The translations under genes were made by a program, and so were the position numbers. DNA of 64,000 nt from assembly GCA_965153455.1 (NCBI GenBank), contig OZ234496.1, forward strand, positions 20,204,304-20,268,303, written 5' to 3'. This document shows positions 10,930 to 22,740 of this stretch, in pieces; the first letter of the stretch is position 1, and each line of letters starts with the position of its first letter. The DNA comes from Sphagnum compactum. Taxonomy: Eukaryota; Bryophyta; Sphagnopsida; Sphagnales. The notes under the pieces were generated by a model. The model was not told the origin of the DNA, searched no databases, and saw only the letters and a program-made list of their open reading frames with translations.

Positions 10930-12060
10930 ATACGTTTGGCAATAGACCAGCTTCCTTTTATATCCTGGCTACTTGCTTGAACTATGTGTAGAAACATAGT
11001 GATTTTATTTTTTTAATTTGTGAAAAAAATTAAATGAAATATTTGACAATTTTCTTCAAAAAATATTGCACCAAATGCCGAAATTTTTCCACCAAAAAAA
11101 TTGAAAATAATAATAATAATAACTCACCAGCCCCATCCCCCTCCCACAATGTATCAAGTTTGAAATCATGGAGTTTTGAATTGGAAGAACATTCTGATTT
11201 TTTTAATTATCTCCCCAAGAAAATGAAGATCAGGTTGGGACTGGATGGCATGTCATGCAATCGAGTGGTAAGCAAATGCAGTGTACCATAGTAGCTTGGT
11301 TGCTTTGATGCTAGGTAATTATATTATTTGTAGAAATGTTCAAAATTTCAAATATATGTATTTTATTATAGAAAGAAACATTGTGAAGGAAAAATAAAGA
11401 ATATTTTGAAATATTCAATTTTTCTACATGTGGAATTAATTATTTATTTATTTATTTGACAAACATGTGTTGAAATTGCCCTTTTACTATGATGATAAAA
11501 CAGAAGTGCAAAAACCTTGAATCATTTTCAATTTGCGAAAGTTGACAAATATAACAAAGCTCAACTCAGTAGTACGGTGTTAATGGACAACCCTAATTAC
11601 ATCTGTAAGGCCCCTTGCAAACCCTAATTACATTTGTAAGGCCCCCTTGTTTGCAGGTGTTACACTGGGAAGGCCTATTTGAGAACCAACCCTTTTTTTT
11701 TCTTTTTTTTTGGGTCCCCTAATTTCAACCAGTGTTTTTCCCGAATAAATAGTGAATTTTCGCTGGAAAATTAATTAATTTTCCCATTTTATTTTTTATT
11801 TTTGTAAAAAAGTCACCAAAAGAAATCCTCACCCAAAAGATCATTCATTTCAACAGGTTTTTTTCAAAGGGTAATAATTAAGGCTTTCCCATTTGGGTTA
11901 TTAGGGTTGCAAGCTCTCTTGGCTATCTGGAAGGCACATTAGCCAGCAAACCCTAAAGGTTAGGGTCATGTCTGTAGAGCTTCAAAGCTTCTAGAGGTTG
12001 CAAACTCTAAGCACAGTTGAAGGTATTTTGTATGTGACTCGTATATTGTTCCATCGTTCC
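10930..12060. other. Intergenic, no gene seen
   Basis: AT-rich spacer between the copy B segment and the copy C unit. It holds a 31-bp direct repeat beginning CCCTAATTAC at 11591 and 11622. No coding or RNA gene could be supported. Confidence 0.5.
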
Positions 12061-12143
12061 ATTCTGCCATCGCAATGGCTTCCATCGCTTCTTATGCATG
12101 CCGCGACAAAACAATAGACACATTTCAGGAGAAAAAGGGCGCT

Positions 12144-12419
12144 GCCCTACTTTTTGTTTTGCTGTTCAATCTCTTGGGAAATGAATGTTCGTGAGCAGCT
12201 TCTTTTGGTGTTCCTAGAAATCCGCATGCACCGGTTTATTTATTTAAAGAATTATTGCTCATATCTCGTTGCCATGTCATTGCCCTGCTTTTTCTTTTGC
12301 TGTTCAATCTCTTGGGAAATGAATGTTCGTTAGCGGCTTCCTTTGGTGTTCCTAGAAATCCGCATGCAATGGTTTATTTATTTAAAGAATTATTGCTCAT
12401 ATCTCGTTGCCATGCCATT
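12144..12419 (+). promoter_or_regulatory. Tandemly duplicated promoter block of SDR copy C
   Basis: Two nearly identical 138-bp units (12144-12281 and 12282-12419). Each contains CAATCTCTTGGGAAATGAAT, the heat-shock-like GAATGTTCGTGAG or its variant GAATGTTCGTTAG, an RY-like CGCATGCA, and a TATA-like TTTATTTATTTAAAG (about 12235 and 12373). The unit therefore duplicates a whole core promoter. Copies B and D have only one TATA-like site but a different 32-bp duplication covering the same GAATGTTC block. Confidence 0.65.
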
Positions 12420-13108
12420 TCTCAGTCCTGCTTTTTCTTTGCGTTCAGATCCGTGTCCTGTAGCTGGAGATTTGCCTGAATCTCTTTCGTCCTTGTTTTT
12501 GTTTTGTCTTGGTTTCAAGGGAATACTGCTATTTCTCGAGTTTGGATCTGCCTGCCGGATGTGTGAGGAGCAGGTGCTTTGACGTTCTCTATTCCTAGTC
12601 TTTCTTCTCGTCCCGAGTCCGTTCTCTTTTGTAGCGCTCGACCGGTGATTTCCGGTCCCCTGTTGTCTTTCTTGTGACTCGCTGCGGTCTTCTGGAGCTC
12701 AGGATACTCTCTTCTTTGTCGAAACAGGATTATCATTATCAGTTTGAACCACCAGACAGCAGCAGCAGCAGCGGATTCCGAGGTTCTTGTGTTCATTCTT
12801 TGTTCTGCCGAGCTTGAATTTTGTGCGAGTGCATCGTGTTTCTCGCGCTCACATTTTCTTGGAAAACCAGGCAAAAGAAATTCGCACAAACTTTCGCCAA
12901 ACGTGTCTGCATTTCAGGTTCTTCCTCTCACCACTCTTTGTAGAGTAGATTTCAGGCTTTTCGTTGTAAGAGCTCTGTGCTCCTTGAGCTCCGGTTCTGG
13001 TGATAACTCCGAGGGAGTTTCTAGGCAGATAAAGCCTTTTCCGGACGTCGTCAATTTTGGCATTTCTCGTGTCTTGAGAGCTTGATGTCGTCGTCTATTT
13101 GGACTTCG

Positions 13109-13122
13109 TTCTTTCTTTGCAG
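13109..13122 (+). other. Probable 3' splice site in the SDR copy C leader
   Basis: TTCTTTCTTTGCAG directly before the ATG is identical in copies B and D, while the leader further upstream varies more. It fits an acceptor of a 5' UTR intron. The donor was not resolved. Confidence 0.45.
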
Positions 13123-13130
13123 GAGCGGAC

Positions 13131-13889
13131 ATGGCAGCGACGTTGGAGGGAAAGACAGCCGTAGTGACGGGAGGATCACAAGGAATTGGGAGGCAGATTT
13201 CTCTCGACTTGGCTAAGCAAGGAGCCTCTGTGGTGGTGAACTACTCTAGCAACAAGCAGAAAGCCGATGAAGTCGTCTCCCAGATCGAGAGTGAACACGG
13301 CAAGGCCATCGCAGTGCAGGGGGATGTGAGCAGCGCGAGCGCAATCAAGTCACTGTTCGATAAGGCGGAAGAAACGTTCGGCAAAGTCCACATCGTTGTG
13401 AACTGCGCAGGAATAGTACCCCCCAACTATCCGACTGTTGCGAAGGCATCTGAGGAGGATTGGGATAGAGCCTTTGCTGTGAATACGAAGGGAACTTTCC
13501 TGGCCAGCAAGGAAGCGGCGCTTCGTATTCCACCGGGAGAAGGTGGTCGCATTGTCAACATAAGCACCACGGTTGTCGCTACCCTGCTCCCCAACTACGC
13601 CGCCTACGCTTCCAGCAAAGCCGCGGTGGAGACCTTCACCAAGATCCTGGCAAAGGAGCTCAGAGGGACCAAAATCACCGCCAATTGTGTGGCGCCAGGG
13701 CCTGTGGCCACAGAGCTTTTCTTCCGGGGTAAAACAGAGGCGCTCATAGAGACCATGTCCAAGCAGCCTCCTCTGGAAAGACTGGGCGAACCTGAAGACA
13801 TTGCAGCTGTGGTGTCCTTCATTGTCAGTCCCCAGGGCGAATGGATCAATGGTCAAGTCATTCGAGCTAATGGCGGTCTCGCAGCTTGA
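13131..13889 (+). CDS. SDR copy C (NADPH-dependent aldehyde reductase-like)
   Basis: Complete intronless 252-residue classical SDR. The TGGSQGIG cofactor loop is at residues 13-20, Asn118 lies in VNTKG, and the active-site Tyr159 and Lys163 lie in YASSK. The position 13 residues before the Tyr is Thr146, within the run NISTT, where copy B has Ser; neighbouring Ser145 might substitute. The frame is undamaged, the start matches copies B and D, and the leader has the same acceptor-like site. It is closest to copy A in protein and in its expanded 3' minisatellite. Downstream, after about 3.9 kb, lies the orphan sphingosine kinase leader, so this is the SDR half of a duplicated SDR-sphingosine kinase unit. 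The expected reaction is NADPH-dependent carbonyl reduction in cytosol or plastid; no transit peptide is seen. Confidence 0.92.
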   Translation: MAATLEGKTAVVTGGSQGIGRQISLDLAKQGASVVVNYSSNKQKADEVVSQIESEHGKAIAVQGDVSSASAIKSLFDKAEETFGKVHIVVNCAGIVPPNYPTVAKASEEDWDRAFAVNTKGTFLASKEAALRIPPGEGGRIVNISTTVVATLLPNYAAYASSKAAVETFTKILAKELRGTKITANCVAPGPVATELFFRGKTEALIETMSKQPPLERLGEPEDIAAVVSFIVSPQGEWINGQVIRANGGLAA

Positions 13890-14570
13890 GAGAGAGAGGA
13901 GCAAGTTGTGTCAATCCTCCCACATCTTCCATGTCAAGCAAGGTTCTCTTCCTCACATGTCAGTAACCACCTCTTTGCATCTTTAATATGATTCTAAGTT
14001 GTTTCATCTTCCTCACACATGTTTTATAACCCCCTCTTGCATCTTTCACCCTTGATCTTCGCTTCCATCTTCCTCACATTTCAGCCATCTCGTTGCATCT
14101 TCAATGTTGATCTTCTCTTCCTCACATGTCAGTAATCCCCTCACGTTTTCAACATGATGTTCAATCATCTTTTCCTCATGTGTGTCAGTTTGAATCTGCT
14201 CACAATTTCAACATGATGTTGCTTCATCCTCCTCACATGTGGTTAACCTCCTCCTTGCATTTTCAACTTGATCGCTGCTTCATCTGAACCTCATATGTTG
14301 ACAGTAATCCCATTTTGCATCTTTAAAAAATGATGTTGCTTCAGCTTCCTCACATGTGGGTCATCTCTCTGCATCTTCAGCATGATCTTGCTTGCTTCCA
14401 TCATCTTGTAAATTGCTCAAGCATCTTCAGCTCCGTCTTTTGCTTCATCTTCCATACATTTACATACTACCCTTTGCATCTTCAAAATAGTGTTGCTTCA
14501 GATTCCTCACAGGGTGGCTAATCTCTTTGCATCTTCAACATGATCTTGCTTCAGCTTCTTTGCATGTTAA
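13890..14570 (+). repeat. Expanded minisatellite 3' of SDR copy C
   Basis: About eleven diverged 50-60 bp units of the CTTCCTCACATGTCAG / CTTTGCATCTTCAACATGAT type. Unit order parallels that after copy A for the first units, with one A unit missing here and several extra units at the end. Confidence 0.75.
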
Positions 14571-14860
14571 ACATATGTTCAAGCCATGAGTTTTATATAC
14601 AAACCCTAAATTGTGAGAAAAGACACTTGGATATATTTTTATGGTCTTGAATAGGAAATTTGCATCATCACTTATGTGGTGCTCCGTGATCCAAAGCTTG
14701 CATGATCTTCTTTGCATGTTAGACAATATGTTCAAGCCATGAGTTTTATATACAAACACTAAATTGTGAGGAAGGACACTCGGATGTATTTTTAAGGTAT
14801 TTGTATCATTATTTATGTCGTGTTCTGGGATCTAAAGCTTTCATGGAACTGACAATTATC
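14556..14860. repeat. 152-bp tandem duplication
   Basis: TGCATGTTAAACATATGTTC near 14561 recurs with changes at about 14713, and both are followed by AAGCCATGAGTTTTATATAC. The matching flanks of copies B and D hold a single unit. Confidence 0.7.
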
Positions 14861-17267
14861 ACAAGCTCTTTTACACTTTTATTTCATCATCAAACAACAT
14901 TTAAGGTTCACACGACCTCATTATTTTTGTGATGGTTGTTTTTGCGCTTGGTTGGGATATTTTTTCCTATAGCCAATTGAGGTCACCCGTCTTTGCCTAG
15001 ATAAACCTAATAAACCCCACCCATGGCCCACTATTGTGCAAGTAAAACCTAATATACCCTAGTTGCACAAATGCATTTCACCAATTTCTTTTCTGTGTCA
15101 AACATTTGGTTCTATGGCATCAATGAGATTGAGATTGGAGGGTTCAGATTTGACTTAGCACATGCCACCACCCAATTCAACAATATGACCCTTTGGGTTT
15201 TTGTATCCAAATTTTATTTATATTTTACTTTGGAAACTGTATCCAATTTTTCTTCCCCCACTTCTTGAAACATCTTTAGGGTTTAAAGTGAGGTGTGAGT
15301 ACATCACAAGATAAGTAATGAATTTTGTATGTCGTTTTTCAAAAAGCAAAAAAAATAGGGCCAAAATTTCCAATAGTACTTTTTTTATGTTGGTCAACTT
15401 GTGGTAGGTTTGCAAAAGGATTATGGGGTAAAGTTAGAGCAACACTTCCACCCAATTTGTACTTTCATTGAGCAATAAGAGAGAGCATTTTGTTTTCCCG
15501 AACTTTGGAAAAAGGCAATTTTAATAGAGTAGAGTATTTGTATTATCCAAATTAAATGCAACCCTGCATATAACATATTCTACTAAATTGCGCAACGTGA
15601 AAGAAATCATGGATTCAGTAGACAAATAACAATCTTCAAAAAAATGTATTACGATGTTAATAACACCTATGGAATGTATGATCTTGACATTATACATGGC
15701 ATACAATGGAACTAGTGTTTTTTTTGTCATTGTTTTGAGAAAATAATTGGGAAATTTTTGGAATTGTTTTCCTCATGTAAATTCAGTTTTTTTCCTACTT
15801 TTTTGGGGAAAGTTCACTACTTTATTTTTTTATTTTTTTATTTTTTAACCTTGCATTATGGAACAAAATTAACACTTGAAATGAATTTCCCACTTAGACC
15901 TTCATTTAAAGTCTTGAAGTAATATGCATATTGAAAACTTTGGGGGAAAAAAACCATAACTAGGGAATTTGAATTCCTTACATACCTATTATAGGTCAAT
16001 TATTATCACAAGTGGATAAAGTTCAAAACATTTACATAACTAATTACCTATATGTTGGTTGAATTTGTTCTACTCAGTTGATGATTGGTGGATTATTATT
16101 ACAAATGGAAATACTTTGAAACATTTTCAACCTATTACATGTTGAATGTAGGTACTCAATAGGTGTATAAGTAAGGCTATCTATGGATAAATAAGAGCTA
16201 CCTATTCTCCCAAGTTCCCTTGCCAGCCACTTTGGAATGGGCAAAATTCAGGGGAACCAACTTTTGAAATCTTTTGGAAACTTGAACAATCTTTCATCAA
16301 GTCAGAATTAAATCCACGAATTACATCAACCATTGCAATCCCCCTTATATGGGCAAGAAGTATTAAAAGAATTGCAATCATCCATACTTAAAGCAAGTGT
16401 TGGTCTTTAATAAGTTTATGTTTTCAACTTCATACTACATGTGATGGTTTCAAACTCCTTGATTTTTCATAATCTTTCAGTGGAAAAAATCATCAAATTA
16501 CCCAAATTTTGGTTGAGTGGTACTTATACCATAGTACCCATCTTCAGGTTTGGCACTTGGGTGTCAAATAATTTCATTTTTTTTCAAAATTCACTTCAAC
16601 AATGGAAAAATAATAATTTATAAAATTTTGGCAATAGATGTAGGCAGCTTCTTTGGCAGATTCTCTAGACTCTGAACCTTTAACTTGATATGAGACCTTT
16701 TACAATATTTTCTACTGCTTCTTTTTGCAAAAATGGGGGAGAAATAATGTTCCACCAAATTATAGGATAAAGAAATGTCATCAATTATTGAATACTTACT
16801 CTACAATGGTACGCTGGCTTGAAGCAAGAAAGTTTTCCACAAAAGCAAGATAAATAAAGAAAAATTCCCTCTTTTTTAATTTTCTTAAATTTTGACATGT
16901 CAAATTGATAATTTCTGAAGATTTTGACATTTTCAAAAATAATTAAATTACTGTCAAATTAACCAATTTTATTACTACTGAAATTTTCAAAAAAATAGTA
17001 ACACTTGAATACCTAACAATACTACTACTCTCCTTATGTTGAATTAGGGTTTTTAATTAAAAGATAGGTGGTGTAGTGTTTTGTATGTCACGAAACAATC
17101 GTCATCCACTTAGTTTCCAATTGCACCAAAAAAATTCCTCCTAATTTACAACTCATCTGATCTACAATCATTCAAAATGATAAATACAACAACCGATGTG
17201 TAAATTGAATTTAGGGTAATTATTGGGGGAACATCATATGACATTACATGATAAATTATAATATGAT

Positions 17268-17286
17268 TATATATATATATATATAT
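17268..17286. repeat. (AT)n microsatellite
   Basis: Pure TA run in the 3' flank of copy C, within a stretch absent from the copy D flank. Confidence 0.9.
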
Positions 17287-17565
17287 GAATTTCCACCCAA
17301 AAAACTAAAGTATTTTCCTGGCAATGTACCAACCCCCTTTTTCTACCATAAAGCTCCAAAAAAATAAATTAAAAGAAATAAAGAAAAAAGAATGAATGTG
17401 GAATGTGGAAGTGAGAATTTTTTGAAGTAACCAAGGAAAGAAGTCCATAGTAAAATTCTAGCGTCTTCTTTTTTACTCTCCTTTACTCTCTCACAAGCTA
17501 TAACCTATTATCATTAGTTACTAGTAACTACAAGCCAAATTACTAGTAATAAATTATCTTAAGTA

Positions 17566-17590
17566 ATTATTATTATTATTATTATTATTA
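17566..17590. repeat. (TTA)n microsatellite
   Basis: ATT/TTA run; a shorter one is present at the matching place near 53224-53240. Confidence 0.9.
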
Positions 17591-17819
17591 GTGGGGTATT
17601 ATTTATTTTTATTTATTAGGTTAAATCTACTTACTAAATGAACAAGGTGTGTTATACACAATGGCCCTGCTGTTAATTTAATATCAACAATTGATATTGT
17701 ATGATAAATTGGTCATAGCTAGGGGAAATTATCAAATAAATATATTTTAATCTACATCATCATGTTGTTGTAAAAGAAAAATAGTCATGATTTTTTTATA
17801 AAAATATCACGTTAATTAT

Positions 17820-19262
17820 GAGGAACCCTAAACTCGCATAAACACAGAAACCAATAGACAAAGACAGAGAGAGACCCACACAGACAAAAAAAAATTTGAG
17901 AGCTGTTGCAAAATTACGTAAGAAAATCCAAATCAGAGACAGAGAAACCGACAGAAGACAGACAGACAGACAGACAGACGCGAACCGACGGACAGAGAGA
18001 CACAGACAGAGCGCTAGTTTGGAAGAGAGGGAAGAGAGTTGCTGCAAACCTGAATCTTCAAGATGCGGTTGTTTGTGTGGTAAGTACCCATCCCAAAGTC
18101 TTGAGGGAGTTGTTCTTCTTGCGAATTCTGGCGCAAAACCGAGACAGAGACAGAGATAGAGAAAAGAGAGACCGAAAGAGAGAGAGAGTCAGTCAGTGGC
18201 TTTGGTGAAGAAGAAGAAGAAGAAGAAGAATTGCACCACTTGATTCTTCGAGATGCGGTGCTATTTTTTTGGCAAGTAGCATGGCTGGGAAAGTTTTAAA
18301 TGTAGCCAAAACTCCATGAAAACAAAAGGAGTTGAAGCTCTGATTTTTGCTGCTGCTGCTGTATGTGATTTTCTGTCATGGCTGTCATCATCATGAGAGA
18401 GGGTTGAGAGACAGACACAGAGAGAGAGAGAAGTACCTATTGAAGCTCGCGGAGGAGACAGACCACTCCTCCCAACAACCTGCGCTGAAATGGGGTTTTT
18501 CTGAGCATGCAGATTGAGCTCTAGGTTGTTGATGTGGGTTGTTGTTTTCAGGTGGTGTGGAGCTATCACACACGGCCGATCGGTTGGGGATGTGGAAGAG
18601 AGACTTGCTGAGCAGCTCCTCCATCAGCAGCAACAACTGCTGCTTCAAGAAGCTACAACTCAATTTGCAAGCTGCTCCAAATGTTACTAGAGCTTCTTCT
18701 TCTTCTATAGATAGAGATTTGCAGCAGCAGCCAGCCACCGAGAGAAGTCTTCTTCTTCTTCTTCTTCAGTGGGTTTGAGGCATATCTCATTGTGTGGACT
18801 TTTTCTGCTTCTCGAATTTGCAGCAAACCCTCGTCATACGTCCTGTCGTCATAGCAATCCCATTCAGGTTTTTTGTGGGTTTTTTCACTTAGTCCGCGAA
18901 AATTATTTGTCTGTTGTTTCGCAGTGCCCAATTGAACCTAAAAATCAAGCCAGCTGGTCGCAGCAACCCCTGATGTCCAGAAGGCGTTTTTTTTTGTGTT
19001 GCTTTGATGGAGCTCTTGTTTCTCCATAGAGGAGCTCCATGAAGGCTAATCAAAGCTGGCTGCTTGCTGCTGCTGCCACTGCTCATTCGGTTGCAGCTAT
19101 GGCTCCATGAAGCTGCTGGTCATTCGGTTGTAGCTCTTGTTTCTCCACAGAGCTCCACGAAAAATTCTCCCTCGAGCTCTTTCACTTCCACACAGTAGTA
19201 GAAGAAACCCAGTGTTAGAAAAGCTTAAATCCACAGTACCCATCTGAAGGGAAAGCAGTAGG
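17820..19262 (+). pseudogene. Orphan sphingosine kinase 5' leader
   Basis: Matches about 54800-56345, the region just upstream of the complete sphingosine kinase gene. Landmarks: AGATGCGGTTGTTTGTGTG followed by the strong donor GTAAGT (18080; partner 55071), CAGCAGCAACAACTGCTGCT near 18625, and CAGCAACCCCTGATGTCCAG near 18960. Similarity stops at about 19262, before the start codon of the real gene, so no kinase coding sequence is present. It lacks the G-run and TATAAAG seen at 55497-55529. It also carries a (GACA)n run (17956-17980) and a (GAA)n run (18207-18231). It may be transcribed as a leader without a coding region, but is most simply a truncated duplicate. Confidence 0.75.
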
Positions 19263-19350
19263 CAAACAATCTTCTCCTCTTCTCTAAATTTAAGCAGTAC
19301 TAAATTCTTGTGCTCCTCTTCTCTCAGCCTCAATTCCAGATGATGTGCCG

Positions 19351-19599
19351 GCCAATATCCTGGCAGGGCGTTACACGCCGGCCAATGTCCTGCCAGGGCG
19401 TTATGCACCGCGCCTAGCTTATTACACCCTACAAACCAAGGGTGGAATTGAGGGTCAATACCCTGGCAGGGTGTTATGTGCCAGCCCTAGCTTATTACAT
19501 ACTACAAACCACGGGTGGAGTTGAGGGCCAATGCCCTGACAGGGCGTTACGTGCCCGTCCTAGCTTATTACACCCTACAAACCAAGGGTGGAGTTGAGG
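19351..19599 (+). repeat. 73-bp GC-rich tandem repeat
   Basis: Three full units start at 19381, 19454 and 19527 (period exactly 73), preceded by a 30-bp partial unit at 19351. Each has CCCTGGCAGGGCGTTA-like sequence, then CCTAGCTTATTACACCCTAC and CAAGGGTGGAGTTGAGG. The array begins soon after the orphan kinase leader breaks off. Confidence 0.9.
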
Positions 19600-20999
19600 G
19601 TCAGATGTGTAATTGCAAGTGTTGGGTGGTTATTAGAAACTGCACCAAACCATCACTGGGTATCATGCCAGGTATCAGAGTTTATAACCATGGTTATTGA
19701 AAATCAAATACACGGTTCTGATAATATAATCATGGTTATCAAAAAGTCAAATACTCAATTATCATATATAACCACAGTGATCAATCTTTTTAAAAGTAAA
19801 TAACCGCCCGGGAAACCACCAGTTCTTTAACCAGTTCTTTCAAGGAACCAGGTGGTTCTTTGAGGAGGTTCTTGAAATAACCAAAACCAACGGTTGTTTG
19901 ATTCTGATAATTAGGAACAAGAATGAAAATAAAATAGTAGAAGCATTTAAAATTTACAAGTTAATCACAATAACTCAAGTATGGCCATCACAATTTTTTG
20001 AGGGCAATATGAAATGTGGGAATGCACGCAAAATACAAAATGACTTTTTCATATATATATATTTTAAATCTATTTCAAAATGATTACATAGATCCACGAC
20101 GGGGCTTCAAAAGTATAATACTTTGATAGGCGCTAGGGTAATTGAAAGTGTAGGAGAAAAATCTACCAACCAAATAAGGTATATGTTTAGTCTTAGGTAT
20201 ATTTGGGTATGTAATTTATTGGACCAACTCTAGTTTGAACTAGGTATGGACACCAATATACTAAGATTTTACAAATTTGTAAGATGCATAAGATGTAAAA
20301 TTAGGAGGTTACAAGGAAAATTATTCTTTGTAGGTTTTGCAAAATAAAATATATATATTAGAGTTATGCTAAAGTCTTCCATAGTTCAGCCCTTTTTTTG
20401 GTACCATTTTCATTTTCTCACCTCCTCTTTTTTTGTTATCATATAAGTTGAAAAATAATTTATCAAGTAACAAAACTCAGCATGATTCCACATGAAATTA
20501 CTGAATTTTTTTATGATTTGCATTTCATGCAACTCTGTTGGCAACCATCCTTTAGTTACCTATCTCAAGATTTGCATTGCGGACCAAACTTTTTTTAACA
20601 ACTTGTGCAAGTGTAAAGACAATTTGATCCTAATTGTGGCACCCAATGCAAATAAATTAAACAATTTAACATTCACCTAACCATTTTGACATGTTTTGAA
20701 CCCTTAATGAATAATTTCATCCCCTATCGAAAATATTTTACAAATAACTTTTACTAGATTCTAATTTACACTCTAGTTTTGCAATAATATGAGAATTTGA
20801 TTGATTGGGTTGTTAGTATTGTTGTCTTGTTCTAGCCTATGAAAAAAACCTTTGGTCTTCATTTTAGCTAATTTTTAAAAATTTAAAAACCAATCCTAAG
20901 TATTAGTTTTCAAGTTTTCATTCAACCCGAGCTTTGGTTCTTCACATTTTTAAACTTTCGATTTTTGATTCTTAACAAGTTCAACTCAAAAAATGGATC
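19600..20999. other. Intergenic, no gene seen
   Basis: AT-rich, with short GGTTATTGAAAATCAAAT-like repeats near 19690-19790. No gene or RNA could be supported. Confidence 0.5.
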
Positions 21000-21186
21000 T
21001 GGTTTTCGATCTGGAACCTCGCGATGGCGCTTGATGCCACACCGCTACTGTGTCCTTTCATTGCAGCGTCAGACATTTTCACGTTGAAGGACACTGCCAA
21101 GCAGCATTGTGACAACGCCAGGCCTAATGTCCGAGACAATACATCCCTAGTGGTTAACTAGGCAACCCTAGGCTGGGCACTAGCTG

Positions 21187-21880
21187 GTGATGGGCCTCAA
21201 GATTGACATCTCACTTATTGACACACAACTATCCAAGATGAAGGCGGCTATCGAGAACATTGCGTCTCTCGCGGCCGCTAGCAACCTCGCGGTTAACCAG
21301 CTGATAGAACACGAGGCAACCGCGACTGTCACAACCAAGGCTGCATCTACGAAGGAGCCAACTAGACCATGGTGATGGCCAAGAACGTGTGCCAGGTGGT
21401 TAGCCGGGCTGTGGAGACCTTAGCCGACACACCCAAACAGGAGGAGCACAAGCTCAACCTACGCCACACGAGCTTCGAGGCCAAGGAGGGCGAGATCGAG
21501 AAAGAGTTAGTGTAGTAGCTCAACACAGAATTGTTGCAGGGCCAGATGAAGCTATGCGCCAAGGTTGTCACCACCACACGGCAACGGCCTACTGCTGCAT
21601 GGGCCTCCGCCCTGACGGCACGCGCACACCTCGACGCAATGCTACTCACGTTCGCAACGAACGAAGAACACTAGGTCGCACTACGAGGGTGCACGGGCCT
21701 AGCGGGGACCAAGCTGAGCCTAGACGAAGACCTCACGCCTGCACAGTAAACGCGCAAGATAAAGTTGTGGCCATTGTTCAAGGAGGCCAAGGCGACGGGC
21801 AAGCGCGCCTTTTGGCGCGCAGCCAAGCTCTGCGTCGACAACACTGAGATTTTCCCACCCTCCTCTGTCTAGGGGCACAT
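21187..21880 (+). pseudogene. LINE ORF1-like region, broken
   Basis: A first open stretch (21187-21375) is alpha-helical and Ala-rich. In other frames between 21370 and 21870 the sequence continues as protein-like, Lys- and Ala-rich text ending near LWPLFKEAKATGKRAFW, with several stops. It lies just before the endonuclease and occupies the ORF1 position. No zinc knuckle was seen. Confidence 0.5.
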
Positions 21881-21889
21881 GGACCATAA

Positions 21890-22740
21890 AGACCTATGCG
21901 TGGTATTATGGAACATGCACGGGGGTGGTGTAAATAAACTGAAACGAGGGTGCAAATATTAGAGCTGTTTCAGGGTGCTAACCTCGTCTTACTAACCGAA
22001 ACCTGGCACTTCCCAAGCCAACATTTGCCACACATTGAAGGGTCTCATTTGCGGTAGTGCGCACAGTGCAGCTAGGAAAAACAAAAGCGATAAAACATAG
22101 TGGGGGGGTTGCTGCTTACTTCCGCAGCCACCTCAACCCAAACCTGTCACAATGGAAGGAAGGAAGCCACGATTTTAATTTATAGCTACAGGTCAACAAG
22201 GGTGTTGCCCTTGACTTGTTTGTCTACGTGGTGTACGTTGCCCCTGTTAGCTCCAAACACAAGAGTGAATCCTTGTTCCAAAACCTGGCAGCAGATTTTG
22301 CTGAAGTTCAAACTCTAGGGAGCATAGTACTATTGGGAGGGGATTTTAATGCGCGTATTGCAACGCTACTAGATACCATTGACAATAGTGACCTTTGTGA
22401 ACTATTACAGGCGCCTGAGCTCATTGAGATTAAATAACCAGGCATTGTGGCTAAGTGACAAAATCGCGATGCTAGTGTTGGCGGCTGGGGCTACGAGCTC
22501 CTGGACCTATGCCGTGACGCTAGATTGCTCATCCTCAATGGCCGGACGCCTGGTGACAAATTAGGGGAGTTCACTTGTTTGGTAAATGGGGGGCGCAGCA
22601 CTATAGATTATATTGTTGGCTCACTTGCAATTTGGCAAGCTGCTACACACTTCGAGGTGATGATAGATGACATCCGCTACTACGTAATGGGGGGAGACTC
22701 TGACCACAGGCTGTTGCGCCTACGATTGAGCATCAATTGC
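21890..22740 (+). pseudogene. LINE endonuclease domain, broken
   Basis: The beginning CVVLWNMHG near 21900 corresponds to the WN motif at the start of LINE endonucleases. IVLLGGDFNARIA near 22325-22360 is the D-x-N motif, STIDYIVGS near 22600-22622 the middle motif, and SDHRLL at about 22699 the catalytic His motif. Stops and a frame change lie between 21950 and 22560. Confidence 0.8.

Larger units (their letters stand above)
12060..17640 (+). repeat. SDR unit C, colinear with 46990-53300
   Basis: From about 12060 (beside CTTCTTATGCATGCCG; partner at about 47030) to 17640 this region runs colinear with the unit around copy D, including promoter, gene and about 3.7 kb of 3' flank. Differences seen: copy D has a 511-bp insertion at 52355-52865, and copy C has about 300 extra bases around 17110-17400 with an AT microsatellite. 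The 3' flank holds no gene I can support. Confidence 0.75.

Noticed and set aside
13890-14570. CRISPR-like array
   Set aside because: Units are contiguous and diverged with no unique spacers, and the genome is a plant nuclear one. It is a minisatellite.
17896-18208. Frames of 87-102 codons in the orphan leader
   Set aside because: They encode Arg/Asp/Thr repeats from GACA and GAGA microsatellites; the matching frames in the intact leader differ. No gene support.
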